From positions 2,604,001 to 2,668,000 of the forward strand of contig JH720293.1 of NCBI GenBank assembly GCA_000231825.2: 64,000 bases of DNA. The letters are read 5' to 3'. The stretch is from Tetrahymena elliotti 4EA (taxonomy: Eukaryota; Ciliophora; Oligohymenophorea; Hymenostomatida; Tetrahymenidae). Below the pieces are notes generated by a model, which saw nothing but the letters and a program-made list of their open reading frames with translations, searched no databases and was not told where the DNA came from. A program made the translations under genes and the position numbers. Shown piece after piece: positions 51,906 through 64,000 of this stretch (position 1 is its first letter; each line of letters begins with the position of its first letter).

Positions 51906-54900
51906 TCAAGCAAATCCGAATCCTTCTTTACCTTCAGATATAGCCAAAAGAAGTTTTTTCTTTAATATTTCTTTACTTGGGTATTCAGGTATGTCAAGTT
52001 GATTGAAACTATTTGTTTTAAATATGATAAATAAAAATAGAATAATTTAAAATTATGCTTTACCATGTATGAGCAATTGGAAGTTTCTTTGGATCATATG
52101 CTTTATGAATTTAGAATTTCTGTAAACCAGAAATACCTCTTAATCCTTTAAATCCTTCAACTGGAACTTTAGAAGTACCTAAAAATAATTTCAAAAAATA
52201 TGTTAGCATTAAAAGAATATTGATTGAATTTTTGTTTTTACCAGTGACAAATTAAAGGAATGATGCTCTAGCTGAGTTATCAAATTCTTCCATTATTTAC
52301 CAGAACCACTCAATAACTTTACTATTTTGAGTGTAATTTTAATATTCAGTGTTTTCTTTGAGATCTTAAACTAAATTTAATTTTTTAACTTTAAATGATT
52401 GCTATTTATTTAAAAATATTTACTATCAATATCAGGAAGACCAGATATCATCAGCTCAAGTTCGTGGGAATCAAATATTTTAACTAGATCAAATGGTATT
52501 AATTCATGGAATCCTTCAAGGAATTATTCTATTTATGCTTTGATATCTTTTGCCATTTTAGCATAGCAAATGAGCTTAACATATTCTTATTTATTCTCTT
52601 CTGTAACTTTAATATGCTATCCATCAGGTTTCAAATCAATTATACATTTCTTACCAAAATCACATTCTTCGTAGCTATATTTATTTTTCAATAAAATTTA
52701 TAAAAATAAAATCAAAAAACGATTATTTTACCTAAATGTCATTTCATCACCAATAATTGAAATATCATTCTCCATAATCCATTTCAAACTCTAATAGAAT
52801 TGGTAATCTTAATCTTCTATATCATGATAAGTTAATGGTTGGCCTAAAATATGTTTATAGAAAGATCTAGTAAAGTAAGCATCAAGTAACTAGCCTTCAA
52901 ATAGAGCCTATTAAAAAATTAATAAAATGTTTAATTTAGTTTTCATAAAATTTTAGATAAAAATATATGTACCTTGCCAACAACTTTTCCTACAAACTTA
53001 AAGTATGAGAGATGGTTATCATTATAATAAGAGTTTTTGTTTGGTTAGTACGTATTACCAGTAGAAGATGGCTTAAATAAGAGATAATCAGGATTGAATA
53101 TTGCCTTAGAAAGAAGGATAAACCATTCACGAAGTAAACCACCAGCATCAATTCCTTCTTCTTAATCAAATTCAATAATAAATTTGTGCTTAAGTTCTTC
53201 ATGCCTCATGTTATCGATTTATTAGAAAGAGTCTTCAAATACATGGCTTCTTCTAACTTTAATTCTCTTTCTTTTCTATGATGTTGGGATAGATTATTTT
53301 AAGTTTTACATTTCTTGCTTGAAGTAGTTTTTCTTATTTTCAAAATCAATTAAGTAGGGATGTCTCTTAAAGATAATCTCAAAGGGATCTTTTTGAAGAA
53401 CATCATTAGATCTTTTACTTGTTATTGATTTCTTAGACTTAAGATTTTGTCTAATCATTTAGTTGATAACAATTTTACACTATTCACATATGAACTTAAA
53501 GATAAGTTGAATGTCTAAATCTTTTATATTTTCTTTCAGTGACTTTTTATTTTAAAATAAGTTGTGAGTTGGTTTTATTTTTTTTAAAATGAATAAAGAA
53601 ATAAAATTACGTCAAAATCTAAAGAAGTAAGTTCTTCGGTGTTTCCAACTGTTTCATCATCAGCTAGAGATGAAATTTGCTTTTGCTATTTCTATTCTTA
53701 TTTCTTCTTTAAATTTTAAGATTTTAGCAAGAAATCAAAATCTTCATCATGCATAATTCTAAAAATGATAAAGTAACTTTCCATGATTGGCTACAATTTT
53801 TCAATAGCTGTATTGTAAGATGATAGATTTTAAGGTTCATATTTTCCTAAAATGGAAAATAGCTCAGCACAGTTGATCCATAGCTCATTAAAGTTTTAGT
53901 GAGAAATTATTTCAGAGAATTTACTTCTAATTTCTTTTTTGATATTGTCTAGTCTCTGTTGATCTTTTTATTATTATTTGCTGGCTAGCTTCTTTACACT
54001 AGATTTAGGATCTCCAGAGTTTGAAACAATACTCGTTCCTCTATTTCTGTGTTGTGGTTATTCTATTGTTTATGATACTGAAGTAGGTCTATTTGAACCA
54101 TAAGTATTGTTGTTACTATTATTATTAGCAGCTGCAGAAGTAGTATCTTATTTTTTTTCCTCTTCTTCTTCATCTTCTTCTTATTCCATTTAATTTTCAG
54201 CATTATTAGGCTAGTTAGGAGCATTCAAATCACTCTTAGATGCTGACTAGTTTTTCAAATCTTTCTCTTTTTATTTACTTTCCCCTTCTAACTAGCAAGA
54301 AGATTTTTCAAAGAGATCATAAATAATTTAGAAAATTTTCTAAATCTTTTTCTCTCCTGAAATCTAACATTCTATTTGGCTTAAATGAATCTTAAATTGA
54401 GAAGAGAAAGAAGGTGAATTTCTATCTAAACTTTTGATAGATTACAGGCACTTTACCACCTGCTTATTGATTTAAATACTGAAGAGTTTAATTATATTTC
54501 TTAACTCAGCTATGAACATATCTAAATTGGTTTTATCATAACATAATTAGTTTATAATAATTGATAGTTTTTTTATTAGAGTTTCATTAAGGCACTCACT
54601 AGAGAATATAGAACAGATCCATCTGATTACATCCGGATGAAGCTAGAAGCTATTATCTTTTGCAAAAGTGGAATGTTTTGCTTAGCTATCTAGATTTTGA
54701 AGACCTTAAGATTCAATCATTTAATTATTTCTTGAATTATTAATAATGCTTCCTATTTATGCATGCAAGGAAGATATAGTTTTTTCTTCAATTTCTTATT
54801 TTTCAGAGTGATATTAGAAAAGTTATTTAGTAATATTTTGAATAGAGTTTAACAAAAAGTGCAAGTGATCATAGTTGTTACGGAATGGTTCTTATGTTAG

Positions 54901-57900
54901 TAAGTAAATAAACTAAAAGTATGGTAAGGAGAAAGATTTTTAATCATAAATTTGAGAGTTAATTTCAGCAGCAATCTTCTTCAATTAACGAATACATCCT
55001 AAGTTCCCTTTATCTTTTTCAACTTATATCAAAGACTTTATATCTAGTGCATTGTTTCTTTAACCAAGCTCTGTATCAATAAAGAAGATACCTCTTTTTA
55101 AAGTGAGTTTTTAAATGATTTTTAATATCTTAAGGCTGACATCTATATACACTTTCTTATAGTCAGTTTCCTTTGAATTTTTATGGTAAGTGTGGAGAAG
55201 AGGGAAATCGAATACATCCTCTTCTTCTTTTTTCTATTCATCAACCATAACTGATTCATTCTTATCTTTATTGAATGTTTATTTAATTTATTACATATTT
55301 GGATTCATTAAAATAAACATTAAAGAATCAAAAACTTTTTATTCAACTTGAGGATTCTTGCATATCAACTCTAAAAGTTAAATTGGGAAAAGATTTGACT
55401 ACTTACCACCATAATATATAAGTCTTAAAATTGATTCAATAAACTTATCATCAGTATCAATCAATTTTTTATAAATAAATTGGTCTTTGTAAATGAAATC
55501 ATCTATGAGACGGAATTATTTCTTTTAGCTTTTGTAATTGTTGTTGTCAAACATTTAATTAGCCTTTTAAAAAAAGAAAGTTATTTTAATAAATTAAAAA
55601 AGAAAATTATTTTTATTTACTAATTAATTAACATTCTACTAGTTTTGTAGAGGTGATAAGTTATTTTGTGCTTATCTAGGTGCAGCTCTAAAGTCAAATA
55701 ATTAACTACGATTACCTTATCCATGAGTTTCTCTATATCTTGAAGCTTCTTCCTACATTTCTGCAGTAAGAGTTCTTAAAAAGTCATCTCCAGATTAAAG
55801 CAAAATATCCCTTCTTAAAGTTATGTCAGCTTAATTAACAAAATCTACATTAGCCTAGTTAACTTATACAGCTTAGCTTCCTTAAACAGATGGAGCTTAT
55901 TACGCATTATTACTATTATTTTCAGTTGAATTATTATTTTACACAGAATTTGTGTTTTAGTTATTAGATGCCTACTCATTAGTGTTACTATTTTACTACT
56001 ATTACTACTACTACTAATCCTAAGAAGGAGCTGGTTAATTAACTTATGGTTGGTTATCTATATTTTGTAAATACATCATGATTGTTTCTTCTTTAATATC
56101 GTCTGGTAGCTCATCAAATATTTAGAAGTCTAAACCATTATTAGTCAAGAAACTGGCATCAAAATTAAAGCGGGAAAGAACCATTATTGAATTTTAAGAT
56201 AAATTATGATAATTTTGATTGCTTGAACTTGCATTTCTTTAACTTGGTTGTTATTCCAATTATTATGATTAAGTCGATTAAGCAGCTTAATTTGAACTTT
56301 ATTCTTACCCTATAGATACTGACTCTTCCTGGGTTGGAGCATTTCTTGGCTTGGAATCTTATGAATCGTTTTATGGATTTTATTATTATTACTGTTGTTA
56401 ATTAGAACTCTAGTTATTCTAATTAGAACTACTCTCAGTGTTATTTCTTAAATTTGATGAATTATTATCAAAAGAAGCTAATAATAATGGTGCTATTGAA
56501 GATATTTCATATACTAGAGAGGCTACCTAATCATCTTAATTGCTGCTACTATTATTGTTATTATTATTAGAAGTTTAAGTATTTTGCTAGTTAGAATGAG
56601 AGCTAGCATGTCTTGAGATATTTTCAGATCTGTGGCTAGATTCTTGACCACTTGAAGATCTTTATGCTAATAATTAAAATTATAGAAATTAAATTTTTTT
56701 AAATAAATGTATTAAGTCTTACTTTGATTCAGAGTGGCTTAAAGCAAAGGAGCTATTTATGTAATTTCATTTGCAATTTAATTAACATCTTATCTATTTG
56801 TAGAAGTATTTGAATTTTAATTTGGTAGGAAAATATTATCAATTTCAATCATTTATGATAAATCATTGATGACCTATGGTTGATTTACTTAAATTTCTGC
56901 TTATGGAGCATTTACAGGTTCACTTTAAGGTTAGTTGTTGCTGCTGGTATTATTTTCTGTTTAATTGACTAATTTTATTAAATATTTTTTAATTTTTATA
57001 TTACAAATTCAAAAATTTTTACCATTTTGTGAATTTAATCCTTGTTATTCACCAGATTATTAATTTTCTTGAGACGATATTTAGTTATTATTTTAATTAT
57101 TATTTTATTCAGATATGGTATTTGTTGTCTCATTTATTAAAATATCTAACTGCTGTAAAGGATGTAAAGGAGAGGCTTAGCGAGGTAGACCAATAGGATT
57201 AGCCATTTATCTCAATTAATTTTAAGAAGGTTAAGAAATCTATGAACCATTATTTCTTTATATAGTGAATGAACCTAATTCTAACTATCCTGAATCTAAT
57301 AAAACTGGACCAATATTATCTGTTGTTTAATTTAAAAAGGAAATGAATAAAAGTAATAATTTTTTTAAAAATAAAAATTACGCATAAAACCACTTCTTTG
57401 TGCACTTAGTGAATGAGGATTAAACATTTAATTTTGACTACCAAATAAACTATTTGATCTAATTAGTTGAGTAATATTAGAAATTCCTCCAAGATTTGAG
57501 AAATTGCCTCTAATTAACTGGTTTAAGTTATTGAGATTAGAGTTTTAAGGATTTCTTGAAGAGTTAGAGTTATTCACTTAAACTATCAAATCGTTCAAGG
57601 AACTACCAGGAATTTCTGATTCTTGGTTTTCAACTTGTCTGTTTTAAATTTAATGACGATTATGCATGTGGCGATTGTAAGGGTTCATTTGCATATGAGT
57701 AGTTCTTAAATTCAAACGATATTGTTATGCACGTGAAATATCATTATTTTAATGAACAGCTACTTAGTTGCGTCTGTCATTTGCCATGTAAGGAGATGGA
57801 ACCATTTAAGTGTTATTTAATTCTTGTTGGAAATTTTGTTAAAAGTTAGGATTATTTGTTTGACTTGCTTTAGAATATGCTGATTCGAAATTAAAGTGTC

Positions 57901-60900
57901 TATAATAAATTAACAAAGCTACATATACTGATTTATCAAATACTTTATTGATTAGCTCTATCTATGAGAAAATCTAATCTGCTGGCTCTTAACCTTCAGT
58001 TGATTGATTTTATTTTTCAATAAAGGAAACTTCTCTTTAAACTTCTTTGAAACAAGTCTAGTTAGGAATATTTTGCTAAACACCAATATAATGTAAATGA
58101 ATAAAGGCTTGGCACCTTTTGTAAGAGTCTTTTAAGTATGAGCTCATAAGTATATTTTAGAATTCGGTTATTTCTCTAGTATTTAAATATTTTTTATAAT
58201 CCGGGTCTTCATTTATTTTATCTTTTTTTAGTTTGCTAGAAAAATCTTTCTCATACAACCTTGATTTTATTCTATCTTAAATAGATTGGTTATTATTTGG
58301 CTCATCATCTTCGTCATCTTCTTACTAATTCTCTTCTTAATTATTGTTTTCTTATTCCATATTTTCAAAATCAGTGAGTAAGATTCTGTTGCGACTTTGT
58401 GCATTATTTTCAATGTTTTCTGATCTAATATTTATTTATCCACTATTTTCTAAGTCGCCTTCATAAAGAGCTGCTCTTTCCTCATTATCGTCATTTTATT
58501 CATCATCCTCTTCTTCTTCACCTTCATCTTCTTCACCATCTTCATCTTCTTCATCTTCCATTCCTTCTACTTGATTAATTAAATTATCTATATCTATATG
58601 TTAGTCATAAACTTCTTCCTCATCATCATCTTCATCTTCATTTTCTATGCTTTCATCTTCATCATGGTGACTTCCATCTTCAGAGAATTCATGATCATTC
58701 CAGACATTTGATTCTTCTTCACTCATCAGTCCTTCTTCTTCATCTTCTTCTTCCTCATCATCTCCAACGTTCTCTTCATGATTTATTTCTTCTTCGTCAT
58801 TTTCTTCTTAATTTTCTTCATCTTCTTCCTCTCCATCTTCTCTATCACGAACATCTACTTCTTCTTCTGCTGAATTTTCTTCATAATATTAATCGTTTGA
58901 CATTTCTTCTTAGCCATCGATATCTGAAATTTCATCTCCAGAAGAATAATTTTCCCAGTCTTCATTAATATAAGAACCATCTCTATTCACGTCATCATCC
59001 ATTTCATGTTCATCGTGGCTATCTTCATCTTCATCATCATGATCTTCATGATCATATTCCTCAATATTACCATCATGTCTTTCAATCTAGCTCTAACTTA
59101 GCTAATGTCCGTCTTAGGGTTGAACTAAATAAAATATTTTTTTATAATAAATTTAAATTAGAAAAAAAAATTACTGTCTAAGTAAATTTCAACAGCATCT
59201 TGATCTCCATCTAAATCTTCTTCAAGGTTATTATTTTAATTAATTTCAGCTTCTTCTTCATCATCATCATTCTCTAAATTTTAAATTTCTTCATCTCCCA
59301 ATGAGAATTCCTCACCCTCATCTACAAAATTATGTTGCTAGTTACCCATAGATTATTGAGAGCCAGGTTCATTTTCTTCATTTGGATTAATTAGTTATCT
59401 ATTTCTATCTATTATAAATAAAAATATTTAAAAATAAAAAAAAATAAAAAATTTTTAAATATAGATACTAGAGTGGGATGCTTGTCTTCCTCTTCTGTTT
59501 CTACTAGTATTTTCTGAAAATTCATTACTTTGTAATGAATTATCTTCATTTTAAAGATTTCTTATGTCTCTTCTTTAACCTCTTCTCATTTATCTAAAAA
59601 CAAATTATGAAGATTATTGATAATTTGGATCATCATATTCGTCTTCAATATCGACATCTTCATCATCATCTTCTTGATCATCCTCATCAATATCAACTTC
59701 TTCATCTTCTTCTTCCTCTTCTTCTGCATCACTTTCATCATAATCAACTTCTTCATCCTCTTCTTCTTCCTCCTCTTCTTCGGGTTCACTTTCTTCATCA
59801 TCATCGTCTTCTTCATCCTCATCTTCATCTTCTATACTTTCATCTTGTTAACCCAAGTTATCATCATCGTCTTCATCATCTTCTTCTTCCTCCTCCTCTT
59901 CATCATCTTCTTCTTCATCATCATCCTCTTCATCATCATCGTCTTCATCATCATCTTCTGCAGGATTTATTCTTCCCATAATTAAATCCTCATGATCGTC
60001 GTCTCTGTTTCTTTCATTATTTAACTCTTAATTTTCTCCAAACATGCGATCTATTTCATTAGCAGCTTATCTTCTTTGATTTGTTTGTAAAATAAAATTA
60101 TTTTAAGCTGCACTTCTTCTCAGATTGTTGGAAAGGAAGTTATCCTAAAGGAAAGAAGGATCTCTCTCTGAAGTCATTCTAATAGAAACATTACCACCTA
60201 AATTAGGATTTAAATTTCCTTAAGTGAATCTGCTTAAGGCACTAATAGGGTCAAAACTGATAACATTTCTATTAAACATATTCAATTAATTTAAAACACT
60301 TTCTGTTCTATGTCTTTTAATATTTAAATTGAGTTAGGAAGAGAATTAAATAAAGATAAAAAAATTACGATAAGTTGAAAGGAGCTCTTTGAATACCGAT
60401 TTAATCACCATTAATATTTATAAAAACGTTTGTTACTGCACCTTGGTGCTTAGCATATTATTTAATATGATTTTAAAATTGTGAAGCAAGAATCTATGAT
60501 TAAATAAATTTAGTCATGTAGTCTTCATTTTTCTTTTTGCTTTCATGCTTATTACTGCTTATTCCTGAAGGAAATAGGATAAAGTAATAGTTCAATAAAT
60601 ATAATAATTCGAGGATGGATGTTACAAATCCAATCACATTTTAGGTTTGACTTAGCTTTGAAATATCAAATTTTTTGAGGATGTCGCCATAAAGCTTTGC
60701 GAAATTATAACCATTAGAGTCATTGTGTTAGCTATCAAGATTTTCTGTTTTTTCTTATTTTAAGTCAGAATTTTAGCCTGCTACATGAGAAAATTATTCA
60801 ATTAGGTGTTCTGATTCACAACTAAAATTTTTCAAAGATAATTTTGCAACTTCTCTTATGTTCAACAAATTGATGTGAAGCAAAATGTTAGATATCAAAA

Positions 60901-63900
60901 TATGAACAGTATGAGGTTTTTCAAGAATATTTTACTTGTTAGCCATTTCATTTTCAATAGATGAATAAATCTCACCTAATACTTTCTTTCTTATTTCTGC
61001 TCCAAATGAAATTATTTTAGAATTCTACTTTGAAGGTTAGTTATTAGTTGTTGTGCTTTAAACTTTATGATGATGAAGAGGCTGTTAATTTTATTAAAAG
61101 CCATTATTATTATTAATATTATTATTATTATAATAATGTTCATATAAAATTTATTTATCTAAGCACAACTCAAATATTAAACCTTTAACTTGAGATATTG
61201 AAAAGTAATTTGCACATTTTGTGATAAATTTCAAAAAGTGGAAGTGATTTCCAAGCTATTTATTAAAAACTTATTCAAGAGGATGACCTTATACTATTTT
61301 TTTAACAATTTTAGAGCATCTAAATCTAACTATCTAAGGTATTAAAATTGCTTGCTATCTTGCTATGATCTGAATAACTTTTAACAGAATGATATTATTA
61401 AAAAGATAGTCATCATTTTAATCAAATTATTTATTTTTATTTTAATTCTTATGAATTGCATCATAATTTTAGATAATTTTCTTTGTGAATTGAATGACAA
61501 TACTTTCAAGTATTTGGTTAATAGTTTCATATACATAAGTAGGAGCAACAAAATTTATCATTTAATCACAATTATTTTAATTAGAGCAGCTTTTGCTTAC
61601 TTAACCAAACAATTCATCTCCTAAATTTTATTCACTTCTAACAGATGGTTGTTTACTCTCGCTTTTTTACTTTTAAAGGCTATTAGATTATTTAATGGCT
61701 GATTTAGAAACAAAAGCAGAAGCAGATCTTTTTGTTTACTCTTTTTTATTACCTTCATTTTGTTTAGTATTTTGAACATTAGTTTGCGAGACAAGAGGGA
61801 TTGATGTTTAATTTTATATATTTGATAGGAAATGTTCTTTTGGTATTAATTAAAATTTATGGAGTTAAATATCTTCTTTCAAAATAAAAAATTCCTTTTA
61901 GATAACAGTTTTCTTTTTGCTCTTTAAAAATTTATCTTTTCTCTTTGATGGAATGTTATTTGATTTGCTTTTTTGTATTTTTTTATCTTTGTTCACATTT
62001 TAAGCTTGTTAGCTTTGTTAATTATTTGTATTATTCTATACTTATTATGATTATGGTTGACCCTATTCGTTAGTCTAATTAGAATTTTACTCTTAAAAGT
62101 TTGAATAATTGGCAGAAAAATTTTAAATAAATCCACTTCTTCCAGATTGCTGATGTGATTTACGTAAATTTTACTTATTCCTATAGAGTTTAGCTTTTGA
62201 AGATGAATTTGGACTCTAATTCTTAGCAGATTTTTATTTTACATTTAAGCTCTTCTATTCGCAAAGCTTAGAAAGTACTTCTTAGAAAAGAGGAATGGAT
62301 TTAAATGAGTAAAATCTTGACCAGAATTCTTCAACACTTACTTTTATTTTTTTTATCTTTTTCTCTGCTATGGAAGGTAATTAGTTTTGAGATTAATCAG
62401 ATTTCAGCAACTAACTTATTAATTAAGATTAGGATTACTATAAAGCAGAAGATGTTTTTTGTTGTTTTTATGGTGAAGCTGACTTTATCTATTATGTTTG
62501 AGATGATTATTATGGCTAAGCTTACTTACTTTCTGTAGTATTGTTTGGTTCATTAAGACAGTCAAAGATAGATTCTTCTTTGTTGAATTTGCTCTTTATA
62601 GATTTATCCTTCTTCAAGTAAGAGTCTTCAGAAATAGTTTTTTTATTTAAATCTTTTTTGTTGCGTTTTTGTTTTTTAGATGAATTAGATGAAGGATTTT
62701 TATACATTAGAGTTTATTGGTGTACGCACTATTCATAGAAGAAATATTTAATTTTGGATTCATAATTTGCCAAAGCCATAGTAGGATCTTAAGTAATATT
62801 AGTTAGGAAAACATTTAATTTTTCAATAATAAGATCTATTTGATCTGTCTATATTCTCATTTTGAGGAGCTCATAAATACCTTTTTCTTAAATGAACTAA
62901 TTCAAATATTACTTATTAGATTCTGAGTATTATTTAATTGTGTCTAAAATAAATGTCAAAATAGATATATTTATCAAGCTTTAGTTGTAGTAATCATACT
63001 ATTCATTACTGAAATGAAGCAAGCTAACAAACATGGAAATGACTTCTTTTTCATAGTTTGTGATGATTTTCTAGCTTTCATTTAATTATTTTAATTTTTC
63101 TAAATGCTTCTTTTCTTCATCAACAATTTATTCTTATTTTTATTTCTTTTGAGGAGATTTCTTAATATTTGAATTATCATTTGTGGTTTCTTTGGTTGCT
63201 GCTTGTTGCTACTTTTTAGATTTTTTATTTTTTTTCTTTCTTTTATTTTTATTTGTTTTTTTCTTTGAGTCCTAGTTTTATAATTTTTCAGCCTATTGAG
63301 TTTCTTCTTAAACTTCAATAATCATTTTTGATGAATCTTCTGATTTATTAGCAGACTATGTCTTTGATGTTATTATTGAGTAAGCTTAGTTCTTTTTTCT
63401 CAAATTCTCTAATAATTATTCTTCTTTTTCAATATCTTTTTTTAAGTTTGATTTAAATTTTTAATTCATTGAGTTAATCTTTTAAATAAGATGGCATTAA
63501 TTCTTGATAAAGAATGTAAAAGCATCATACGAAGTTTGCTTATGATATTCCTTATCTTCTCCTTTTTTTATTGAGTTGAAAATATTTTATCCATTTGAGA
63601 AGAAGTGTTTTGCCATTTTAATAAATTCAAAGCCAATCTAGTAACTTTCATTTCCTTCTTTCCATTTTATCTCAAGCTCTTCTTGACTTAATAGCTAAAT
63701 AGTAAATAACTTATTTTCTACGTTTGATGATTCTTCTCCACTTGCACCTTCTTTTGAATTAGTTTGTTGTGTGCTTGTATTTTGAGTTGCATCAATATTT
63801 TCACTTTTATTGTTTTTATTGGGTTTTATTTAAGAATCAATAGTTTGTTGTTTTTAATTAGAGATATCCTTGTATGAATAAAATCCAAACTTTTCAGCAA

Positions 63901-64000
63901 ATGGCATGATTGAATTAATTAATTCAAGCTTATATAAGCTATTAGAATCAAGTTTAGAAGGGACATGAAGAAGTTCATTGTTACGTAGTTTAGCAATAGT
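51906..64000 (-). CDS. HUWE1: Giant HECT E3 ubiquitin ligase (HUWE1/Tom1/UPL1 type), 5' end outside window
   Basis: 3779 residues lie in the window; the start is beyond base 64000. Exons (5' to 3'): 64000-60369, 60313-59469, 59408-59175, 59124-57382, 57319-57023, 56968-56723, 56666-55621, 55563-53611, 53542-52973, 52907-52732, 52674-52424, 52370-52242, 52178-52064, 52008-51906, with all phases consistent. The first exon is a helical ARM-like region with Lys-rich low-complexity inserts. Long Asp/Glu tracts follow (58.5-60 kb), then Asn/Gln-rich linkers and a ubiquitin-binding-like motif ([13 protein letters not shown]). The HECT domain spans about 51.9-53.5 kb: [48 protein letters not shown], and the catalytic Cys in [14 protein letters not shown], 34 residues from the end, ending EGFGFA. 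It transfers ubiquitin through that Cys. The architecture (acidic tract, UBM, C-terminal HECT) fits HUWE1/Tom1/UPL1; paralogue assignment is tentative. Confidence 0.93.
58490..59120 (-). repeat. Acidic low-complexity coding tract 1
   Basis: Inside the HECT ligase exon 59124-57382. GAA/GAT/GAG codons give long Glu/Asp runs mixed with Ser and Asn. On the plus strand this appears as (CTT/CAT)n-like sequence that opens misleading frames. Confidence 0.85.
59640..59960 (-). repeat. Acidic low-complexity coding tract 2
   Basis: Nearly pure Glu/Asp run of about 100 residues in the HECT ligase exon 60313-59469, broken only by short segments such as NLGQQDES. The gene's two acidic tracts match the acidic region typical of HUWE1/Tom1 ligases. 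Confidence 0.9.

Noticed and set aside
58708..59985. Several plus-strand frames rich in Leu/His/Ile opposite the acidic tracts
   Set aside because: They are complements of GAA/GAT-rich coding sequence of the HECT ligase; phases, introns and conserved flanks support the minus strand.
51906..64000. Splitting the right-hand 12 kb into several genes at low-complexity linkers
   Set aside because: Fourteen exons join with consistent phases and no TGA between the HECT domain and the right edge, and the architecture fits a single HUWE1/Tom1-type ligase.
1..64000. tRNA, rRNA, CRISPR arrays, transposons, bacterial operons
   Set aside because: No cloverleaf-like GC-rich block, repeat-spacer array, transposase or Shine-Dalgarno/operon arrangement was seen; the sequence is a eukaryotic nuclear segment.

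Overview
This is a macronuclear-type ciliate sequence, most like an oligohymenophorean such as Tetrahymena. It is very AT-rich. Long conserved reading frames run through TAA and TAG, which must encode Gln, and end only at TGA. Most introns are short (about 48-130 nt), AT-rich, and start GTAA and end TAG or AAG. Protein names rest on motif recognition by eye. Exon boundaries were chosen so that reading frames and GT-AG junctions agree.

Layout. 1-2607 (+): 3' part of a WD40 protein. 3302-5122 (+): SHIPPO/PG-rich repeat protein. 6873-12076 (+): membrane hybrid histidine kinase with an 818-nt intron. 12816-13678 (+): phosducin-like protein. 14649-16260 (-): bystin/Enp1. 17412-17873 (-): small RING protein. 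18246-24299 (-): listerin/Ltn1. 26713-28083 (+): unrecognised protein with a PAS-like region. 30287-34136 (+): cyclic-nucleotide-gated-type channel with a non-GYG filter. 35553-40302 (+): full-length ABCA-type transporter. 41098-42983 (-): single C2H2 zinc finger of QxLGGH type. 43758-46287 (-): PheRS beta subunit with one apparent 1-nt frameshift. 47223-50319 (+): doublecortin-like plus EF-hand protein. 50470-51288 (-): short COG7-like protein. 51906-64000 (-): giant HUWE1/Tom1/UPL1-type HECT ubiquitin ligase that runs off the right edge.

The window looks like an ordinary, gene-dense chromosomal segment. It holds no operons, mobile elements or CRISPR. Themes are ubiquitin and ribosome quality control (Ltn1, the extra RING, the HECT ligase), ribosome and translation supply (bystin, PheRS), and membrane or ciliary signalling (histidine kinase, channel, SHIPPO, DCX/EF-hand). 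I see no evidence that neighbours form one pathway.

The most interesting points are these: a listerin-type RING gene just downstream of listerin; the VKG-for-GYG channel filter; a plant-style QxLGGH zinc finger; the PheRS frame break; a COG7 homologue that is only an N-terminal domain; and several in-frame alternative splice options, one of which would bypass a stop codon.
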